NCBI GenBank assembly: GCA_937875395.1
Contig: CALNCU010000175.1
Span: forward strand, 1 to 9,531
DNA length: 9,531 nt
DNA from: an uncultured Armatimonadota bacterium
Lineage (GTDB): Bacteria; Armatimonadota; UBA5829; DTJY01
Direction: 5' to 3'
Part shown: piece by piece, positions 6,131-9,531 of the stretch
Layout of the letters: every line of letters begins with the position of its first letter
How positions within the stretch are numbered: the stretch's first letter is position 1
Notes under the pieces: model-generated
The model's input: the letters and a program-made list of their open reading frames with translations, nothing else
Database searches by the model: none
Told to the model about the DNA's origin: nothing
Translations under genes and position numbers: made by a program

Positions 6131-8347
6131 ATGAATTTACAGAATAACGCATCAGATAATGTGAAAAGCATACATCAGCAGGCTATCATGCCAAAGCATG
6201 GTACTGTTCATGCAAAATGGGGTCCGTACTCTGCTCATGCCTATGGCGCAAATGCCGTGTATATCCCTAATCCTGCCGCCCCGGGAGCAGTGGAATTTGT
6301 GTTGACGCTTACTCAGACTTCCCCACACTTTAAAACTCACCCTGCATTAGATATTTGGCATGGGTATATATGCGGCCCCGAGAGGTTTAGCGGTATCTGG
6401 GATATGCGTGTGCTATCCTGGCAGGCACTGCCGGAGGATAATTACTGGTCATTCCTATATCTTCCTGAGAATAGCGCTGATTGTAGATTGTTGGCCGAGT
6501 TTATATCTGTGGATGACGGATGCTTGGAGTTGCGCGTTCAGATGATCAACAACACATCGTGCGAGCGTGAATGGGTTCTAACGCTTTATGCCGCTCCAAC
6601 ACAAACCGAGGAGCTTCCCCGGCTATGTAATCCGCAAGTTACGGCAGATAGTGCAGAGTTTGGGCTGTGCGGGCTTCAATGGAGGATAGATAGCGGTCAG
6701 CTGATTCCAAGGTCTATTGATAAGGTTATAGATGGGCACGGATTCCCTAATTTTCGTCCCAACGTAGAGATTAGCAGCACCAGTGATAATCCGCTCTCCA
6801 ATATGAAACAGAGGCTGAGAATCCGATTTTTACCAGTAACGCTTTGTGCGCATGATTCGGATGCTGCCACTATTATAATTGATCCGTTGGGAAGAGCTCA
6901 TCCGCCTGCGCAGCATGTATGGCCGTCGCCGGCCCTGCCGCCGGAGGATGATCTGCCTTACAAGCATGCTTGGTGGGAGATGCAAAGCATGCTCAGTTAC
7001 TCCAAATCATTCCGCGGTGATAGGATGGCGCTCCATACTATTCCTGCCCATCAATGGGGCAAATTCTTCATGTGGGATGCAGGAATGGCGCTTATTGGTG
7101 CAGTTGAGGAGAGCCCTGGGTTTGTTGATGATCAGCTCTCTGAAATGCCGGACCCGGAGGTGCAGGGAGAGGGCGTGTTCAGCTCAGGCGGTTCACCTAT
7201 TCCAACGTGCATATTTGCATGGTGGGAACTGTACTGTAAAACCGGGGATAAGCACCTGCTGAAACGCCATTACCATCATATGGCCGCCTTATTCCTTGCA
7301 TGCTATTCCTGGCCCAAGCTGATGCCTGATAAAGGGCATGATGGTTTGGTAAGGTCACCGGGAAACAGCAATGGTATAGATGATTATCCTCCCAAAGTCT
7401 ACTGCTCAGGGTGGGAGTATTCATGGGATTATGCAGAGATGTTGCCCTTAAACTCTGATAGGCAGTTCAGGCTTGCGGCACAACCGGGCTTAACGGCATT
7501 TAGTATTCGTTTTGCCAAAATACTCTGCCTTGCCGCCTACGTACTTGGGCAGACAGAAGAGATTAAGCGTTGGAAGGTACTGATTGATAGATCTCAGGCT
7601 GCGTTGAACAACCTGCTTTGGAGCGATGAGCTGGGGCAGTATGTTTGGCGAACAGATGAAGACGGCCTTATCCCAATGCCGGGACTGGATGGCTGCTATC
7701 CATTGCTTTCAGGCTCAGTTTCCGACGACCGGTACCGGCGGGTTTTGGAACACGTATTGAACCCTGAAGAAATGTGGACTAAGTATGGTGTAACCATGGT
7801 GCCCCGTAACAGCTCTCTTTATCGGGCTAAGGGATACTGGAATGGTGCAATCTGGATTCCGCCGCAATGGTTTATTTGGAAGGCTTTCTACAATATTGGA
7901 CGGATGCAGAGTGCACGCATGTTATCAGATAGGGTGATGCGTCTATGGGAGCGTAATCACGCCGAATCTCTCTGCTGTTGGGAGAAGTTTCAGATAAAAA
8001 CCGGAAAAGGTGCCGGAAACAGCCGCTTTGCAGGTTTAAGTATGCCTGTCCTCTCGCTTAAAGCTGCAAGGCGTACTCCCGGCCGGGTGCAGTTTGGCCA
8101 GGATGTGGTAGCAGATGTGAATATGGCGGAAGATAGCGCCCAGTTTTCAGCCAGTCTTTGCTCGCCGTTTGAAGATGTGACTACAGGCATAAGCGCCGTA
8201 CTTAGGCCTATGACTAAATACAGGATTGAGTGTGACGGGCTTCCCGCATTACTGCGAAAAAGCGATAATTATGGGTATCTGGGATTCAATATCAGCCTTA
8301 TTGCTGGAACGCAGACTAAACTATCTGTTTGTCCGCATAACACATGA
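6131..8347 (+). CDS. GH63-like (clan GH-G) (alpha/alpha)6-barrel glycoside hydrolase, cytoplasmic
   Basis: From the preferred start this is 738 residues (768 from 6041). No signal peptide is visible, so it is probably cytoplasmic. An N-terminal beta-rich domain (about 20-270) precedes a six-hairpin catalytic domain (about 290-660) and a short beta-rich tail. Family features include HQWGKFFMWDAGM (307-319), like the WD motif of this fold; NGIDDYPP, where D417 aligns with the general acid and which resembles the GLDDYPR motif of eukaryotic processing glucosidase I; GYWNGAIW (568-575); and CWEKFQIKTGKG, where E618 fits the general base in the usual E-x-Y/F-x-P-x-TG-G motif. Both catalytic residues therefore seem present. 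GH63 and relatives cut alpha-glucosides or act on mannosylglycerate-type substrates, but the substrate here cannot be read from sequence. It is divergent from the AraR-type regulator and likely co-controlled with the giant secreted protein, suggesting processing of imported oligosaccharides. Confidence 0.85.
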   Translation: MNLQNNASDNVKSIHQQAIMPKHGTVHAKWGPYSAHAYGANAVYIPNPAAPGAVEFVLTLTQTSPHFKTHPALDIWHGYICGPERFSGIWDMRVLSWQALPEDNYWSFLYLPENSADCRLLAEFISVDDGCLELRVQMINNTSCEREWVLTLYAAPTQTEELPRLCNPQVTADSAEFGLCGLQWRIDSGQLIPRSIDKVIDGHGFPNFRPNVEISSTSDNPLSNMKQRLRIRFLPVTLCAHDSDAATIIIDPLGRAHPPAQHVWPSPALPPEDDLPYKHAWWEMQSMLSYSKSFRGDRMALHTIPAHQWGKFFMWDAGMALIGAVEESPGFVDDQLSEMPDPEVQGEGVFSSGGSPIPTCIFAWWELYCKTGDKHLLKRHYHHMAALFLACYSWPKLMPDKGHDGLVRSPGNSNGIDDYPPKVYCSGWEYSWDYAEMLPLNSDRQFRLAAQPGLTAFSIRFAKILCLAAYVLGQTEEIKRWKVLIDRSQAALNNLLWSDELGQYVWRTDEDGLIPMPGLDGCYPLLSGSVSDDRYRRVLEHVLNPEEMWTKYGVTMVPRNSSLYRAKGYWNGAIWIPPQWFIWKAFYNIGRMQSARMLSDRVMRLWERNHAESLCCWEKFQIKTGKGAGNSRFAGLSMPVLSLKAARRTPGRVQFGQDVVADVNMAEDSAQFSASLCSPFEDVTTGISAVLRPMTKYRIECDGLPALLRKSDNYGYLGFNISLIAGTQTKLSVCPHNT

Positions 8348-8393
8348 GATGCTTGCATCCTCTGTGTATCTAAAATAATTGGCGCAAACCAAA

Positions 8394-8411
8394 CCCGCCA
8401 CCAATGGCGGG
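8394..8411 (-). terminator. Rho-independent-like terminator of the Rid-family gene
   Basis: On the minus strand, six bases after the stop codon, a six-pair GC stem (CCCGCC/GGCGGG) with a six-base loop is followed by TTTGGTTTG. An outer pairing GGCGC/GCGCC (8381-8385 with 8413-8417) could extend it with an asymmetric bulge. On the plus strand no T-run follows, so it would terminate the GH63-like transcript less well. Confidence 0.5.
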
Positions 8412-8417
8412 TGCGCC

Positions 8418-9531
8418 TTAAAATGCCGGAAGGGCGGGGTTTGAGGCGGGGATAACAGCCTGGCACTCTATCTCTACCAGCCATCCCGGGCGGCAGACGG
8501 GGGCCAGGGTTACCTGGAAGGGGGCCTCTCCCAGCCGGTTTTGCAGCACATTCTGCACAAGGGCAAGGTCGCTTGGGTCTCGCACGTAGGCAATAAACAT
8601 GCACGCATCATCAAGCGCGGCGCCGGCCTGTTTTAGCAGGGCGTCTATGTTTAGCAGGGTGCGGTCAAGCTGTTGAAGCACGCTGCCGGGGTAGACTATT
8701 TTTCCTTCCCGGTCTATGCTGGCGGTGCCGGAGATTAAGATGTGGCGTCTATCCCTGTAATCCACAGAGACACCGCGTTCAAAGGTGACTCCGTAGATAT
8801 GGGTTGGGCTAAGATATTCCGGGGCGGAAAGAAACCGTATCTGGCTCTTCTGCACGCCCTTTATTGCATAAGCATCCATCATTACCCTGGCGGAGACATT
8901 TGCAGATGCGCCCTGAATCCCCGTGCTGGCTATATAGTGCGTCTCCGGCGTGAGCCCACGTGCCGCAAATATCTCTCTGCGGGCAGCCACCAGCCCATGG
9001 TAGTCGGCGTCTACGTTCTGCACAAAGAGCCATGTGCGGATTACATTGTCTGCCAAAGATATCCCCTGCGCATGAAGGGTGTTCTCATAGCTTTTTAAGA
9101 TGCCATCTGTCTGGCTGCAGGAATCTTCCTTATCCGTGCAGATGACCCCGGTTGTCCAGATATGCGTAAGCTCTCCTCGTTTGAAAAGCAGAGATTGTCC
9201 CTTAAGATTCTTATCCGGCATGCCGCCGGGAGGGCTTACGTGATAGGCCCAGAGAGCCACCTTTGCCGGAGGGGCGGGCGGCTGGCATACCCAGGATACG
9301 GCGCAATCTTCATCCGGCTGTGTTGGATTTGAGAATGGGCGGGATTTAAGCGCAGATGATTGGCCCAGCAGATCACTGCAGAAGAAGCGCCTGAACAGGC
9401 ATGTCCCGGCGCTTAGTCCGGCGGAGGAAAGGGCGCTTTTGTAGGCGTGCTCCACCGCCTCTAACTGGGCGGAGATACAATCATACTCCGTGGGGCATAT
9501 CATAATGTGATGCTCTTCAACTCCGCTCCGC
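8418..9531 (-). CDS. Tandem Rid (YjgF/YER057c/UK114)-domain protein, chorismatase-like architecture; 5' end possibly beyond window
   Basis: The first ATG in the window is at 9503 (361 residues), but the frame stays open to the right edge and no well-spaced ribosome-binding site precedes that ATG, so the true start may lie outside. Numbered from 9503, a first Rid-like domain spans about 95-230 (VIRTWLFVQNV, REIFAARGLTPETHYIAST) and a second about 240-355 (HILISGTASIDREGKIVYPG, LLKQAGAALDDACMFIAYVR). The second ends in VCRPGWLVEIECQAV, matching the Arg and Glu positions that bind carboxylate substrates in RidA. Single-domain RidA is about 130 residues; the length and duplicated fold resemble FkbO/Hyg5-type chorismatases and similar uncharacterised bacterial proteins. 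Function could be imine/enamine deamination or chorismate hydrolysis; neither is proven. It is convergent with the GH63-like gene and has its own terminator, so it is probably not part of the carbohydrate locus. Its base composition looks GC-richer than the rest. Confidence 0.8.
   Translation of the reverse strand, partial: RSGVEEHHIMICPTEYDCISAQLEAVEHAYKSALSSAGLSAGTCLFRRFFCSDLLGQSSALKSRPFSNPTQPDEDCAVSWVCQPPAPPAKVALWAYHVSPPGGMPDKNLKGQSLLFKRGELTHIWTTGVICTDKEDSCSQTDGILKSYENTLHAQGISLADNVIRTWLFVQNVDADYHGLVAARREIFAARGLTPETHYIASTGIQGASANVSARVMMDAYAIKGVQKSQIRFLSAPEYLSPTHIYGVTFERGVSVDYRDRRHILISGTASIDREGKIVYPGSVLQQLDRTLLNIDALLKQAGAALDDACMFIAYVRDPSDLALVQNVLQNRLGEAPFQVTLAPVCRPGWLVEIECQAVIPASNPALPAF

Noticed and set aside
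8269..8604. 111-codon minus-strand frame spanning the convergent gap
   Set aside because: It overlaps the ends of both real genes, is Pro/Arg-rich in a shadow-like manner, and would read through the terminator hairpin.

Overview
The window looks like a bacterial chromosome segment devoted to regulated breakdown of a complex carbohydrate. The best taxonomic clue is the prepilin at 4097-4747. After its FTLIELLVVIAIIAILAA helix it reads ILFPVFAKAREKARQTACL, and it ends in an H-X9-DG motif. That style is common in Armatimonadota and related environmental phyla that carry many prepilin paralogs (Planctomycetota, Verrucomicrobiota and Lentisphaerota are alternatives). The phylum is an inference; no rRNA or other marker gene is present. 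No tRNA, rRNA, CRISPR array, insertion sequence or phage gene was seen.

Layout. Positions 1-4010 (minus) hold one very long uninterrupted reading frame. It encodes an exported multidomain protein whose C-terminus lies beyond the left edge: signal peptide, LamG-like lectin domain, CBM9-like domain, a further carbohydrate-binding-like sandwich, a TIM-barrel-like glycosidase region and the start of a fibronectin-III-like domain. Upstream of it on the same strand are the prepilin/pseudopilin (4097-4747) and an AraR-type hybrid regulator (4798-5949; GntR-type DNA-binding domain fused to a LacI-type sugar-sensing domain). Gaps of 50 and 86 bases, with no convincing terminator between them, suggest one transcription unit: regulator, prepilin, giant glycosidase. 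Divergent to it is a GH63/clan GH-G-like (alpha/alpha)6-barrel glycosidase with no signal peptide (6131-8347, plus). Convergent with that gene, separated by a short terminator-containing gap, is a tandem Rid-domain (chorismatase-like) protein (8418-9531, minus) whose 5' end may lie beyond the right edge.

Regulation. The region 5950-6130 carries two divergent sigma-70-type promoters whose -10 boxes nearly abut. A 16-base element over both -10 boxes recurs imperfectly just upstream of the prepilin gene, making it the best candidate operator (or shared promoter element) for the AraR-type regulator.

Working model (inference). The regulator senses a sugar. On induction the cell makes a surface or secreted multi-CBM enzyme that binds and cuts a polysaccharide, a locus-specific pseudopilin, and a cytoplasmic GH63-like enzyme that trims imported oligosaccharides. 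The Rid protein is probably an unrelated neighbour: it sits behind its own terminator and looks GC-richer by eye.
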